Shown here one piece after another: positions 43,407 to 54,501 of a stretch of DNA of 64,000 nt. The notes under the pieces are model-generated. The model ran no database searches. It was not told where the DNA came from and saw only the letters and a program-made list of their open reading frames with translations. The DNA lies in assembly GCA_932294295.1 (NCBI GenBank), contig OW028584.1, positions 8,378,407 through 8,442,406 of the forward strand, given 5' to 3'. This DNA is from Alitta virens. Taxonomy: Eukaryota > Annelida > Polychaeta > Phyllodocida > Nereididae. A program made the position numbers and the translations under genes. Position 1 is the stretch's first letter, and the number at the start of each line of letters is the position of its first letter.

Positions 43407-44421
43407 TGAAGTTCTCATTGAGCAAGGCGTATATGATGGGATTGCAGCAAGATGAGATGAAGACGAGGACCTGAGTCAGGCTGTTCACATAGGCAAATAT
43501 TCGAATGGCATGCTGGGAAGGCACGTATCTGTCGTACTCTTCTGCTTTTTTAATGTTGAGTATGTTGATGACATGGTACGGGGCTTGGCAGAGTAGGAAA
43601 GACAGAACAACTGCAACAACCGTCTGGGTCATCTTGCGACCAGCCCGCCGGATGCGTGACTTGCCCTGGAGGGAGACAAGAGAGCGGAAGCGTTGCATGA
43701 GCAGGATGTAGGAAGTGATGATAAGAGAGAAAGGCAGCAGCAGACCCACCACAAGTTGGAAGTACGTCCAAAACTGCATGAAAATGAACTTGTGTGGCCA
43801 GGGCCAGACCAGGCGACAGCTGGTTGTTCCTTTGGGGCTGGTGGTTGTCTTTGCAAATAAGATATAAGGAGTAGCAATGATAAAACACAATATCCAGATT
43901 CCAATGATAATCATCTTGCCTACCTGGATTGTCCTCAGATAAGCCATTCGATGATAAGTCGCCAAATACCTGTCTACACTGAGAGCCACAAGTGTGAAAA
44001 CACTAGCAAATTTGTTGATATCTCTAAGGACATAACCAATTTTGCAGCAGACAATTCCGAAAGGCCAGTGACTCGTGAATGTATTATATCCAAAGAGAGG
44101 GAGTGCCAAGATGCACAAGATGTCAGCTATGGCTAAATTCCAGATGTAATAATTAGCTACAGATTTGTTTCTGACTTTTGTAAACATGGCAATGATGTAA
44201 ATGACAAGGCCATTTCCTAGCAATCCAAAGAGGAAGATGAGGAGGTAGGAGACCAGGACAACGTGGCGCAGCGTCGTGTCATTCAAGTAGTAAGGAATTA
44301 ACGTCGTAGATTCGTTAGTGGTTGACGTCATTGAGTCGTTTGTTGCATTTGGTACGGTGTTCCGCAGTGAACTAATTGCATCCATCTCTGTTGTGTTACC
44401 GTGTGGCATGTCATACAGCAT
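43407..44421 (-). CDS. Class A (rhodopsin-family) peptide-type GPCR, main exon
   Basis: A seven-helix plasma-membrane receptor coupling to G proteins. From ATG at 44421 (context GCCATGC), residues 1-50 are extracellular with sequons at N9, N25, N28, N36 and N47. TM1 holds GN70, TM2 LAIAD100, TM3 a Cys pair 125-126 and DRY 150-152. ECL2 has C202, TM5 P230, TM6 CQAP (278-281, in place of CWxP), and TM7 NPIIY (327-331) followed by helix 8 LNENF. The exon ends after the first base of codon 339 at TTCA|GTAAGT (donor 43406-43405); reading through would add a short tail to a stop at 43351. The frame is open upstream to 44512 without an ATG. The layout resembles the somatostatin/opioid/galanin/allatostatin group, but TM3 position 3.32 is Arg, not the Asp of somatostatin and opioid receptors, so the ligand class is uncertain. 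Confidence 0.85.
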
Positions 44422-44601
44422 GGCTTTGGCTTTGTGTTGCGGTAAGTGCTCTGTAATGCAGTGTAATTCCTCACAACAGTCAACAAAGCGATGCAAGTTG
44501 CATGTATTGCATCACCTGTGAGCTTAGCCACTCTTGGCCAACAAATGCTTGTTCCTCTTGTAGGTCAGTTGATACACGTGCCATCACGCTGCGCCTCCCT
44601 C

Positions 44602-44606
44602 ATTGG
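44602..44606 (-). promoter_or_regulatory. CCAAT box upstream of the GPCR
   Basis: ATTGG on plus is CCAAT on minus, 181 bp before the GPCR ATG, within a CpG-containing stretch (ACACGTGCCATCACGCTGCG just below it). The position suits a proximal promoter element, but an untranslated upstream exon cannot be excluded. Confidence 0.3.
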
Positions 44607-46189
44607 TTACATTAACTGGCGCACACAGACTGAGCCTTGTTGAATGGAAGGAAATGGTATGTAAACTATGTGAATGTGGATCATGAGTGTTTAATGATAG
44701 GCAACAGTTCACCATGTTGGGTAATGTTTACCCAGGAACGGGATGAAAATGTTTGTATGATATGACTGTTTACAGTTGTATTCCAATCTAACACTATCAG
44801 AGGGGGGTGATAATACATAGAAAAAAAAGTTATTTCAGAATTCCAAATGGAAACCACGACACATGTCTGTATCTTTATTTTTTATCCCTCCCAAGACCGA
44901 TTGAATGTTTAGTCAATTTGAAAGAATTGTCATCACTTGCGCGGTCGGTCATATTTCCTTTTTATATGGAACATAGAAAATTGGTATGCACATGACTTGT
45001 ATTCAGTGAAAAATAAGCTTCAATTTAAATACCATCATTGCTTAATTGCAACTTTATTCCCATAGTAACTCAATTTTGAGACCGAATGGACATATATCTT
45101 TATTCCATCCTTTTACAGGTTTGAAATTATTCAGTCACTTAATTTGAATTATGGTGTAAACCTGTATATCATAAGCTACTGAAAAGATAGAAATATTTGT
45201 CTGGATCAATATATAGTACACAACTATTAGACAAGCTATATCTACAGATATTAATTGTCCTGTAGAGTTACATTATTGCAATTATTGCTATTGGAAAGAC
45301 TGTATGCACATGGATTGTTTATATATTGAGACAATTATATTTTAACAAATCTAAAATTATTCAGAGACCCAAGAATCTCCAGTGCAAATGTTTTAAGTAA
45401 TTTCTTAAGCTTTTATAAAAGCTATGTGCATCCAGAAATTCAATCCCCTGGAACCACTGGTTTCTTCATACATTAACAATAAATAATTCTGCGAATGAAT
45501 TATTTTAAACATATGAAGTTGTCATGGAAACCCTTAACTTGAAATAATATAGTTTGACAGTGGGCCTGTGCATTTAGGATTAAGTCTCCCTGCAATAGCC
45601 AAGAATTTAAACCTATTTTAATTTAACTCCACACATGCATTGCTTATCAATAATGGCATTGGTTATTTGTATGGGCACATATCTATAGAGTGTCATTTTA
45701 TTTTCTGGTCAAATATTGGGTATGTTGCATACATGTAATTTATAAAATTGCCAGATAAGCCCAGTGCTAGCCCTGTTACTATTCCTTGTGTTCTTTATTG
45801 GCCATGTCCACTCACACAAGTTTACCTGTTATAACCATGTTATTTCTGGATGAATCTCACATTTCTTGGTCATGAAATGCCCTCCTTTTCAGTTTTTGCC
45901 ACAGTTTTTGCCATTACACTGTAAGCTTTACTTGGGTAGGGAACACTCCGTCACAATCAAAACAGATTTTGTATGTCCTTGCAAAATCTACAGGATAATT
46001 TGTTTGGGGGAGGGGGGGGGGGGGGCGGGGAGAATGTTAATATTTGGATTTGCTGGCAATTTTGTGAATTATGCAGAAAGGTCATTTAAGTATTGCATCA
46101 ATGCTACTGGTCAGAAGCTTAGTCGGCTTGCATGACCAGCTATCAGAGTCAGATGTAATGATGTCCTATGGATCAGATGACATGGTTTG
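44607..46189. other. Intergenic, upstream of the GPCR
   Basis: AT-rich DNA with no supported gene. A G-rich run at 46006-46030 interrupts it. Short frames at 44807-44995 and 45866-46135 have no domain. Confidence 0.4.
46006..46030 (+). repeat. G-rich homopolymer tract
   Basis: GGGGGAGGGG followed by a long G run and CGGGG; a potential G-quadruplex. Confidence 0.85.
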
Positions 46190-46360
46190 AGTCCATACCA
46201 TTTTACACATTCACCTCAGGGGTCTATGCTTAACGTCTTGCATAACTGACATCCAGCTATGAAGCTCATGAAGAGTGGCTGTGCCAGGGGCAGAACCTGG
46301 GACCACCAGTGTGGCTGATTAGTGTTCTAAATGGCTAATGCCTTAACCCCTAGGCTACCC
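46190..46360 (-). mobile_element. tRNA-derived SINE, second family, copy 2
   Basis: On the minus strand a head with TAGGGGTTAAGGCATTAG (A-box-like) and CCAGGTTCTGCCCC (B-box-like), followed by a body with ATGAGCTTCATAGCTGGATG, as in 16395-16620. Confidence 0.55.
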
Positions 46361-47817
46361 AACAAGCAAAATTGAATTCATTCAATTTAAAATAATATTC
46401 ATAGCATCATCTGAGACTGCAGTGGTTTACTTTTCAATTCTCCATGGATTCAATAGTTGATGGACTATTCGTTTATTTCGTAGATACCCTAAATTGGCAA
46501 TCCAAATAACTCATTATCAACGAGATATAAAGGCATTACACAAAGATCGCTGACCTTCGAAGTTTCTTTGCAAAAGAACACATTTTCAACGAGGCTTGGA
46601 CGGATCAAAAATAAATGTAATAATCATTAGACAGGGTTTTTGAACCGTAACAAAGTTAGAATGGTTTCCCATTAAAATTCTTACGTTCATGATTATCACC
46701 CCCCCCCCCCCCTCTAATACTAATGGGAAACCTTATAAATTCGGAGCTCTTTTAGATCAATGTAAATCAATTACTAATTCTAATAAACCACTATGAAATA
46801 CAATGGCTTCCTACAGTGGGTACTCGACATTCCCTTGTCTTTGGGTTAACAGTATATAATCAAATGACAAACATTTCTCATGATTTTTTTTTCCTAACAT
46901 TTTAGAGAACTGTCAGAACTGCTTGGGGTGACACTTATATACTCTACTTAGTTGTAAGGAGGGACTGTAATATTCAGGTCCTGTTCCAGTCCTGAGAACG
47001 TCGTTTATAATTTTGCAGGAACAATATACATATATGGCCTGGTGTTAGAGATATAGCTCAGTACAACAAACAAAAGGACCTATAGTGCAAAAATAATCTT
47101 TTGCTGTAGGGTAATGTTCACGAACCTGTTGTATTTATTAGTGTTAACACAATTCAACAATCAGTTAATATCTTGTAGAAGCTGCAAAGTCGTTTTATTA
47201 TTGTTCTAATTGGCCTATAATAACACAAGTACACCGGTGGCTCAGTCCTTTAATTTGTTTAGTAAAATAACTGTTTAGTTTATTGGCTAGGACAGAGTAT
47301 TTCAGAACATTGACAATTGGGCATAATGCTCGGGATACCCATTTTCTATTTTTGTTGGGCTCTACCTGTCCTGTAAACATAAGGAACTTCGACAACAGAG
47401 TCTGGACTGATATTAAGAACATATAATGCCATTATTTTATACTATTTTCTTTTTTCTAATAGATCAATACATTTGTAAAAATCTTGAGTTCTGAAATACA
47501 AGTGACACAAGGAAAAAAGTTTGATCTACAGATATTTTCCGAATTATTACTGCTATCTTTCAGCAAAATTTAAGCAATCTGTACGCCAGATTTCTTGCAT
47601 AATTTCTTCGATAATACATTAAATGTTGATATTTTTCCATATGTTTGGTGTGGAGAGTGAACAGGCGGAGCAAAGAATAGATAAAAACTTCCTTTATTTT
47701 AGAAAACTCGACTAAATATACATTAGAAAATGTTACTTAAGCACAAATTATTGAAATAAATCATGGATACACTGTATTTCTAACCGAATTTAAAGAGTCA
47801 CACTAAAAATGGTAGGG
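46361..47817. other. Intergenic, nothing recognised
   Basis: AT-rich DNA with a C12 run near 46700. No exon or element is supported. Confidence 0.4.
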
Positions 47818-47820
47818 TGG

Positions 47821-47985
47821 GGGCCTAGCTCAGAGGTAGCGCTCTGGGCTTCCAACCGCTGGGTCCCGGGTTTGATTCCCGGTCGAGCCTAAGTTGGATG
47901 GCTGTTTCATCCTTCGTCTCATTGCCATGGTCTCTGCCTGTCCTAATTAGCCCAACTGGTGCAGAAATACAGGACGTAAAGCCCT

Positions 47986-47988
<3 letters not shown>
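47821..47988 (+). mobile_element. tRNA-derived SINE, family 1, best copy
   Basis: The A box TAGCTCAGAGGTAG (47826-47839) and B box GGGTTTGATTCCC (47868-47880) lie in a tRNA-like head whose T-arm (CCGGG and CCCGG) pairs perfectly. The roughly 100-bp body contains CTCATTGCCATGGTCTCTGC and GTGCAGAAATACAGGA and ends in GCCCTATT before a CA repeat. Related copies: 14158-14350, 28741-28800 (head only) and 49137-49310. The non-tRNA body and repeat tail show that it is a Pol III-type retroposon and not a tRNA gene. Confidence 0.85.

Positions 47989-48066
<78 letters not shown>
47989..48066 (+). repeat. (CA)39 microsatellite, SINE tail
   Basis: Uninterrupted CA repeat of 78 bp directly at the 3' end of the SINE, where the 14158 copy has a CCACCACCCA tail; it likely expanded from the retroposon tail. 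Confidence 0.95.
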
Positions 48067-48067
<1 letters not shown>

Positions 48068-48900
48068 GAATGGCAAAAACGCCATTTTTCGGTTTTTAAT
48101 CTTGCTATAAATGAAAACGGCTCCATTGATGTGCCTAACATTTTCAGAATATGCTCCCAGCATCTACCAAATGTAACAAAAAGACAAATAACCCTATCGA
48201 GGTTCAGTCCATCTCCTGCAGAACAGGCAACTTTTCCAGATGATTACACAAGCGCTTAAAATAGGACACTGTTACACATGTGATAAATTAGTTTTAATGA
48301 TAAATTTACATTTCCTTTCCCAGTATTTCAAGAAGTAGTTAATTCTGTTCTTTTATCTGCGACATGCTCAAACTTACCTGAACTTACCTGAACATTGAAC
48401 ATCTTTCTCACACTACATAAAGAATAAAGAATAATCACACAGGTATACCACCTTAGTTATATCTATCATAAGTTGCCTATAACAATGGTGGCTCAATTTA
48501 GGCTCTATTCCATTTTTCGTTTTCCCACCCTGGGTCTGTCATTTTTGAGCAGTCACATGCAATAGAAAGTGCTGGTTAATGAACAGCAAAAAAGCCTTCT
48601 ACAGTTGGCCGCCAACACACCACATGACCTCAAGGACTTCTCAACGCCCAGGAAATTACTTCTATTCTCCTCTCTTCTGCAGCCCAGCAAATATTAATAT
48701 TTGTGGTTGACTCCGCTCCCTACTCTCCTACATCTGAGCACAGACCCTTGTTACTAATAGCCAGAGGTCCAGAGGTCGTAGGCCGTATGTTCAAGCTGGC
48801 AGGAGCTAGTTGGCAGCACCCACCACGAAACTAGCAGCAGGTGGCAGTACGAGCACCACCAGTCGGATTACTGGACCTTTATAAGAAAATTTGAATCTAA
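48067..48900. other. Intergenic, nothing recognised
   Basis: No supported gene; GC content rises toward the right end, where the promoter-like block 48901-49009 begins. Confidence 0.4.
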
Positions 48901-49015
48901 CGCATGCGCAATTATATAAACAAGCTTTTCTTCACGTTTGGTTACGAGATCGCGAGATTTGCGATTCTGGCGTGCGCGATGACGTCATCATCGTGTGGAA
49001 CTTCCCCAAGTGAGT
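48901..49015 (+). promoter_or_regulatory. Promoter/first-exon-like block: NRF1-like site, TATA, CRE, splice donor
   Basis: Within 115 bp lie CGCATGCGCA (NRF1-like, 48901-48910), TTATATAAA (TATA-like, 48912-48920), a full CRE TGACGTCA (48980-48987) inside the longer palindrome GATGACGTCATC, and CpG-rich DNA. An ATG at 48979 opens MTSSSCGTSP and runs to a CAA|GTGAGT donor (GT at 49010-49011). The order fits a plus-strand transcription start and short first exon. No downstream partner exon was found; a SINE follows at 49137, so a transposon origin is possible. Confidence 0.3.
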
Positions 49016-49136
49016 CCGTCAGCGAGACTTGCTCAGCATGTGTACATGTCTCTTTTACAGCAAATTTTTTTCCGTTAGAACTGATTTATTTGCACACAAT
49101 GATGAATAACCTTTGGACTAAGAACATAAGCAAGTG

Positions 49137-49310
49137 TGTCCTGGAGCTTAGTTCAATGGCAGCGCACTGGGCTGCTAACCACTTGGTCCTAGGTTGGAAT
49201 CCAGCCAATGTTGGAAGGTTGCTTCATCATTCGCCTCATTGCCTTAGCACCTGCCTGTCTTGATCAGCCCTATTTGATACAAAAATTTGGAGATTAAGTC
49301 TGTCTCACCC
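49137..49310 (+). mobile_element. tRNA-derived SINE, family 1, diverged copy
   Basis: GAGCTTAGTTCAATGGCAGC (A-box region) and TAGGTTGGAATCC (B-box region) are followed by the family-1 body CTCATTGCCTTAGCACCTGC and a TGATCAGCCC phrase. It is more decayed than the 47821 copy. Confidence 0.7.
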
Positions 49311-49761
49311 AATCACCTGAACAACTGAACAGTCAGCAATGAGTAATCTACCCTGGGCTGAGGTGTCTGATATTGTTGGGACTGCTAGACAAGGTGGGAA
49401 CGTGTATTTGTCAATCAATTAATATTTTTGACAGAAGGTACCTGCCTTTTTATATGAAAAAGAATTAAATGTGAAACCTGGAAAAATACCATTGAAAGCC
49501 TACTCAAGTTAAGAACATGTAAAATTTGTTAGACACAGGTTAGCGTAGAGCTATATATGTGCATGTGATTCACACTTTCTTTTTGCCATTTGTTGATACT
49601 TTTACTAATTAAAAGTGACATGTCAGGCCAAGTGGGCTAGATGTTCCCCAAGATTTATGAAGATTGTAATGAATTGAATAATCTGAATGTACTTAAGTCA
49701 CTTTGATGAAGATTAACTTTGTCAACATGTATGTGTTAACCATGAACTAAGCTCCAAAATT

Positions 49762-50290
49762 CTAGTCATCATCATCCAAATCATCAGTCAGGTCAATACT
49801 ATTGTCTGCCATGACTGTTTCTGCTGCTTTAGCAAAGGTATGAAATTGAACAAAAGACAAAAAAAAAAAACAGAGTACAGGTTTAAGGATACACATATTA
49901 CTCAAAGCAAGTTTCAGATCTTGTGCATCACAGAACCTGTCCTCAAGACCAAAATAATAATCATCTAGAGCCTTCCTGATCTCACTAGCAGCACATTCCT
50001 GCATTGGATCTATAGAACGAATATGGTCAGCCAACACATTCTTGGAAACACTGAATACCATAATTGATTTTTTGAAAGCACTGGGATATGCTGTCAATAC
50101 TAGCAAACTGATTCATCAAGAAAACTTTCACATCTCTGTTGCGAAAGTTACAGTTTTCATCAATGCTGTTTAAACATTCTCTAATGACACTTAGTTCATA
50201 ACCCTTGCCACTTTTCTAACCTTGTTCCAACTCTGTAACAACCTGATTCCATGCAACCATTTTCTGAGACAGTTTTGACAGGGAAGCTTT
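49762..50290 (-). pseudogene. Unrecognised transposon-associated protein, C-terminal-like part
   Basis: From 50290 downward two frames in succession encode SGKGYELSVIRECLNSIDEN and RNRDVKVFLMNQF, then (frame 50106-49762) YPSAFKKSIMVFSVSKNVLA, IRSIDPMQECA, LDDYYFGLEDRFCDAQDL and a terminal D/E-rich DDLDDDD before the stop. This looks like a decayed real protein, probably a multi-copy gene carried by an unidentified mobile element. It sits head-to-head with 50319-51055, possibly the other half of the same gene family after an inversion. No enzymatic motif was identified. Confidence 0.4.
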
Positions 50291-50318
50291 GTAAGACTGT
50301 CATACTGATACAGCTACT

Positions 50319-50795
50319 TTGTCATACAATCTTTGTGGTAAATATCTGCTCCAAAAACAGAACATGGATCTTGAAGTTCACAGACCCAAAAGGATTCGTG
50401 AAGCAAGTGATATCCAAAATGACCAAGTCTCAAAGCGACTGAGGTTCATTGATGGAGATGAGTTTGTGTACCATATGGACCATGAATGTTATAAAAGGTA
50501 CACTATAAAATCTGTTATAGATAGAATACAGAAAAAGAATCTCACCCAGTGCCAAGACACTGCAGTTTCTAAGGTGGGAGAGGACAGAAGTACTCGCTCT
50601 CAGGCTCTCAGGCAGCCCGCCATCCACCAAATGCAGAGACAACAGCAACTACGAGATGTGAAGTGTATGGTCTGTAATGGCAAATCATTCAAACAGCAAT
50701 ACACAAAGTATCGCATCTCTGAATGTAGCCGTGCTGCATCCTTTCTAGCAGCAACAAATTTCTTTCAAGATGCTGTCTTCACATGCACCCATTGA
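50319..50795 (+). pseudogene. Unrecognised transposon-associated protein with Cys motif, N-terminal-like part
   Basis: The frame encodes, after about 25 variable residues, RLRFIDGDEFVYHMDHECYK, a charged spacer, and a CMVCNGKSFKQQYTKYRI segment followed by AASFLAATNFFQDAVFT. The CxxC with a downstream Cys suggests a small zinc-binding motif. It ends at a stop where related proteins would be expected to continue; a second frame follows (50783-51055). The alternative to a mobile-element gene is a decayed host multigene family. The relationship to 49762-50290 is inferred only from the shared style and proximity. Confidence 0.4.
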
Positions 50796-51059
50796 TGGTG
50801 CTCACAGTTTTATCATCTGAGCATTTTTGGCAAATGATGCATTTAGTTGCGTCAAAAAAAATATCATCAGGTGATACTGAGAGTCTCACTGACTCCATCG
50901 TTGCTGTCATATGTTTTGGAGAAAAGAAAAATCATATTAGTCTTACACCAGATTTTAAAGACTTGGAGACTGAACTCCAGGGGACGTTATGTGAAACCAT
51001 GACTGCCATTGGCAAAGGCAGTCCCTCAACCACTGGGTGCTCTGAATTCACATAATGCC

Positions 51060-51890
51060 CTCTGGAGTTCAGTTTCCAAATCTATTAAATCAGCTGTGAG
51101 CTATTAAATTTACAGGTTCAGAAAGAAATGAAACACCACACCTACTTTTGACATAGGTTTTTGTGATATTGAATAACTATGACCATACTACGATTTACAC
51201 ACTATATTATATGTTTTACACTGCATCCTACAATGTACAGCTGTGCTATAGGAAAATTTACAGACTGACAAAATCTACTGGCTGAAACAATTTACAGCAG
51301 AGGACATATTTGCATTCTTGAGCTTGTATCTTTTTTTTCGATCACTGGTATCATCAGTTATGCTAGATACATCCGGTACCTTGAAATTATGTAATCTAGG
51401 TAAACCCCGATGAGGCTAATAATGGTTCCATTCAATTACTTGGTATCATAAACCTGTATTAGATAATTAGACACCAAAATTACACTTATTTTTGGAATTA
51501 GAGCTAATTTACCAAATTCAGTGAAATTGGCGATTTCATGGGTAGGGGTAACTTTTGTTGATGTTTGACCCTACTGTCACCATATGGTACCCTGTGCTAG
51601 GGACCCTGTGCTATAAAAGGCAAATATATAATTGTAAGACAACTAAATAACGGAACTTTTGACCAATTTTTGTTGTTCTATCTGCAATATTCAGTGCAAG
51701 TAATGGTCAGTAATGGCTTACAGGATAATCCTGTTATCTGGCATCCCAACAAAAACAATGCTATAGTTAAATAAGACCAAACGTACTTTGTGTGGAAGTG
51801 TTACCCAAACTGTTTTGGAGGCTCTCGTGATATAGAACAGAAAAATTTGACTGTAAAAGAGACATGTACACAGAACCCCCCTCCGAGCCC
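51060..51890. other. Intergenic, nothing recognised
   Basis: AT-rich DNA with no supported gene. Confidence 0.4.
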
Positions 51891-52760
51891 ATACTAATCA
51901 TATTCTCATGACGAACCGACCATATGACGAATGGTCCTGTTTTTGCGGGGACGAATTGCGCAGTGACGAATCGACTAGAAAGCTGCCAATCCAGCTGAAT
52001 TTGTTTTTGTGGAAAGTGTAGCCATTTCCTTGGACAAGCTTGGTCACTGTCTCAACTAAAAAAATATCTTGAGAACTAAAGACGATAGAAGGATAATGTT
52101 AGCACAAACTTGTTCGCCATAACAAGCTCTATAGCGTTATGTCACTTTAGAGGATAGACACCGTCACACTGAGTGTATATTTATGGGGATTGGTCGAAAT
52201 GGCCAAATTCATAACGGCCAACATACTAAGATGGCCAATTACCAAAACGGACACTGCACCAGGATGGCGAAATGAGAAAACGGCCACATGCAAGGACGGT
52301 AATTTATATTTGCAGCACTTAATTTTCTTGGAAATAAACATTTATTCATTGAATATTTAATTTACTCCTATAAAATTAAGGTTTCTTCCATGTTTAGGAC
52401 GAAATCAAATTATGGAAATAAATAACGAAATTGTTTTTGATGTTATCCCTTAATAACAATTAGATGACCGGCTCAGCAAGAACTATATATAGCTAGCATA
52501 AAGATCAAATGAAACCTGTACCAAAACAATTTTACAATACAATGCTCTTATTGAAAATAGTGAAATAAATTATGGTCATTTACTTTAATTCAAGGAGCCT
52601 AGTTCTATGTAATATTAAAGTAATCAACACTTGCTTGGACTCATAATATGCAAAAAAAAAAGGAAAGGGACAAAAAATAAAAATAAAATAGTATCTACGT
52701 AGAGTGAGCATTACAGACATTAAAAAGAAGCTAATTGTCAAAAATAGTCTAGAAATTTTA

Positions 52761-52980
52761 TGCAACAGCTTTTTTCGCCGGGTTTGCGACGGATTCTGGT
52801 GGCAAAAAGGGTTCTACGGGTCTATTTTCGATTGGGTATCCCGGCTTGGCCACGAGTCCTATGTGTTACTTGACGGTATCGCCAGGTAGCCGTCGGGTTG
52901 GAGCCGGGAAGTGCGTTGCATAACCGTTACGTAATACTATGGGTTCACTACGGGAAAACCGGTTATGTGAGATCGGGGCT
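52761..52980 (+). mobile_element. Right end of the element family seen at 8555
   Basis: The left part matches 8610-8690 (TTTTTTCGCCGGGTTTGCGA and GGCAAAAAGGGTTCTACGGG). The right part ends in the inverted terminal repeat CCGGTTATGTGAGATCGGGG plus CT at 52980. It lacks the minisatellite expansion and the left terminal repeat. Confidence 0.65.
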
Positions 52981-53036
52981 AAAAAAGGTAAATACGTTGG
53001 TCTAGTATAGATAATAAAGTGTTGGCTCAGCATATG

Positions 53037-53067
53037 ATCATGGACGTATTATATATACGTCCATGAT
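53037..53067. repeat. 13-bp perfect inverted repeat, 5-nt spacer
   Basis: ATCATGGACGTAT (53037-53049) and ATACGTCCATGAT (53055-53067) around TATAT. A compact hairpin; no gene lies nearby. Confidence 0.75.
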
Positions 53068-53069
53068 AT

Positions 53070-54110
53070 GATCAAGTGTCATAATAGTTGATGAGTGAAT
53101 TCTTGCTAAGAAATATAGGCTTTAATTTATAACCATTAAAATTTTTGGTAGTCCCAATAAAACACATTGATGAAAGCAGTAACACATTATATGCTCTTTT
53201 TTTTTGTAATTGCATATGTGAATGACAATTCGGACACTGACACCAATCTTTTGATCAATTTAACATTGTTTAACAACACATTTTAAAAGGAATATATTTA
53301 AGCCATATAATTTAAATCAAGGATGAAGCATCCGCATCCTTGACTGAACTAAGATTAAAAATAATTTGTATTAGTTTATGTAGACCTACGTACATAACAT
53401 GACGCATATGAAATGCCAGATATATATATAGAGAAATGAATACCTATACAATAGCTTATTAAATTCGAGTATTCACGTATATACAGTGCATTGGTGTAAT
53501 GTCAATGCATTAATAAAGAAAATATCTTGGTGGCTTTCCTGGAAAATGGCCGTTTTTGATAGATATTTATTATGCAACTATGTTATTTTACAATAATTCT
53601 AAAATTAACAATAATTCTAAAAGTTAACAATCAATAATGTCCGTAATAAATCCCAAGCTCTATCCAAACAAGAAACTTTATGATAAGAAAAAAGTTAAGA
53701 TTCCTTATGCTTAATCTGACATAAAGCAAACATTTTAAAAGTTAACTGGGCGTAATTATCATACAACTCACCACCTTATTACCTTTCCACTGTATATTGG
53801 AAATTAATGGGAATGATAACTTGTTGAAAAGTAAGACAGGGAAGGGATAGCATTTGTAACAGCATCTAAAATACTTTGAATGCTTCTGTTTTATATAGTT
53901 GAAGTAAATAAAATATTCTTAATTTCAAAACAAACAGTGAAATCACACCACTGTTTATATATGGTGGTACCTTTTCAATTCTAAAGTGGGAATAGGTAAT
54001 TCTAGTGAATTTCAAGTTTAAGTTTTTGCTTAGAAAGTGAAAAAACCTCCTGCAATATCCAGACAGTTTTTATACTGACACTTGACTATTATTGTATACA
54101 ATCAGCTAAA
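53070..54110. other. AT-rich interior, nothing recognised
   Basis: No supported gene or repeat. Confidence 0.4.
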
Positions 54111-54501
54111 TTCTTGGTAACAGTTCGATTCGTCACTGCGTGATTTGGCCCCGTGAAAACTGGACAGCTCATCACTAGAATGTGGTCGATTTGTAAACCG
54201 ATATTGGTCGTTTCGTCACTGACTCTGGTAGTGACAAACCATAAAAAAGAATTATTTTAGTGCATGAGGCGCCCTCCAGTGCAAACCAAGCCTTCAGTCA
54301 CATGACACCAACTGAAAAGAAGAAGAGGACGCCATTATCACCATTTGAACAGTTTGTTTTCCTGTGCTCTCTCTCCTGTTGCATTTATAGTGCTTTGACT
54401 TGTGTTCCTAGTGTCCACATCTTGTTTCTCAGCACTTTACACTCAGGTATAACGCCCACAAGTGACACCAGTTTCCTAATCTAGCATTCTACTGCCACCT
54501 A

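Larger units (their letters stand above)
51895..54240. mobile_element. Possible 2.3-kb inverted-repeat element (GACGAATCGACC arms)
   Basis: The left arm (about 51905-51990) and right arm (about 54112-54240, opposite orientation) share ACGAACCGACCA / ACGAAACGACCA, a CGGGG core and GCAGTGACGAATCGA. Inside, 52185-52310 repeats AATGGCCAAATT, AACGGCCAAC and AAACGGACAC phrases, and another mobile element copy sits at 52761-52980. The arms are imperfect and no termini were fixed. Confidence 0.4.

Noticed and set aside
44421..44496. Extending the GPCR N-terminus to 44496 (MHRFVDCC)
   Set aside because: The codon at 44496-44494 is TTG; no in-frame ATG lies between the upstream stop (44514-44512) and 44421.
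47821..47893. Functional tRNA gene
   Set aside because: The T-arm is perfect, but the head runs directly into a SINE body and CA tail, and related copies occur at 14158 and 49137.
47898..48141. H-T-H-T and C-V-C-V open frames
   Set aside because: Translation of the CA microsatellite and its complement.
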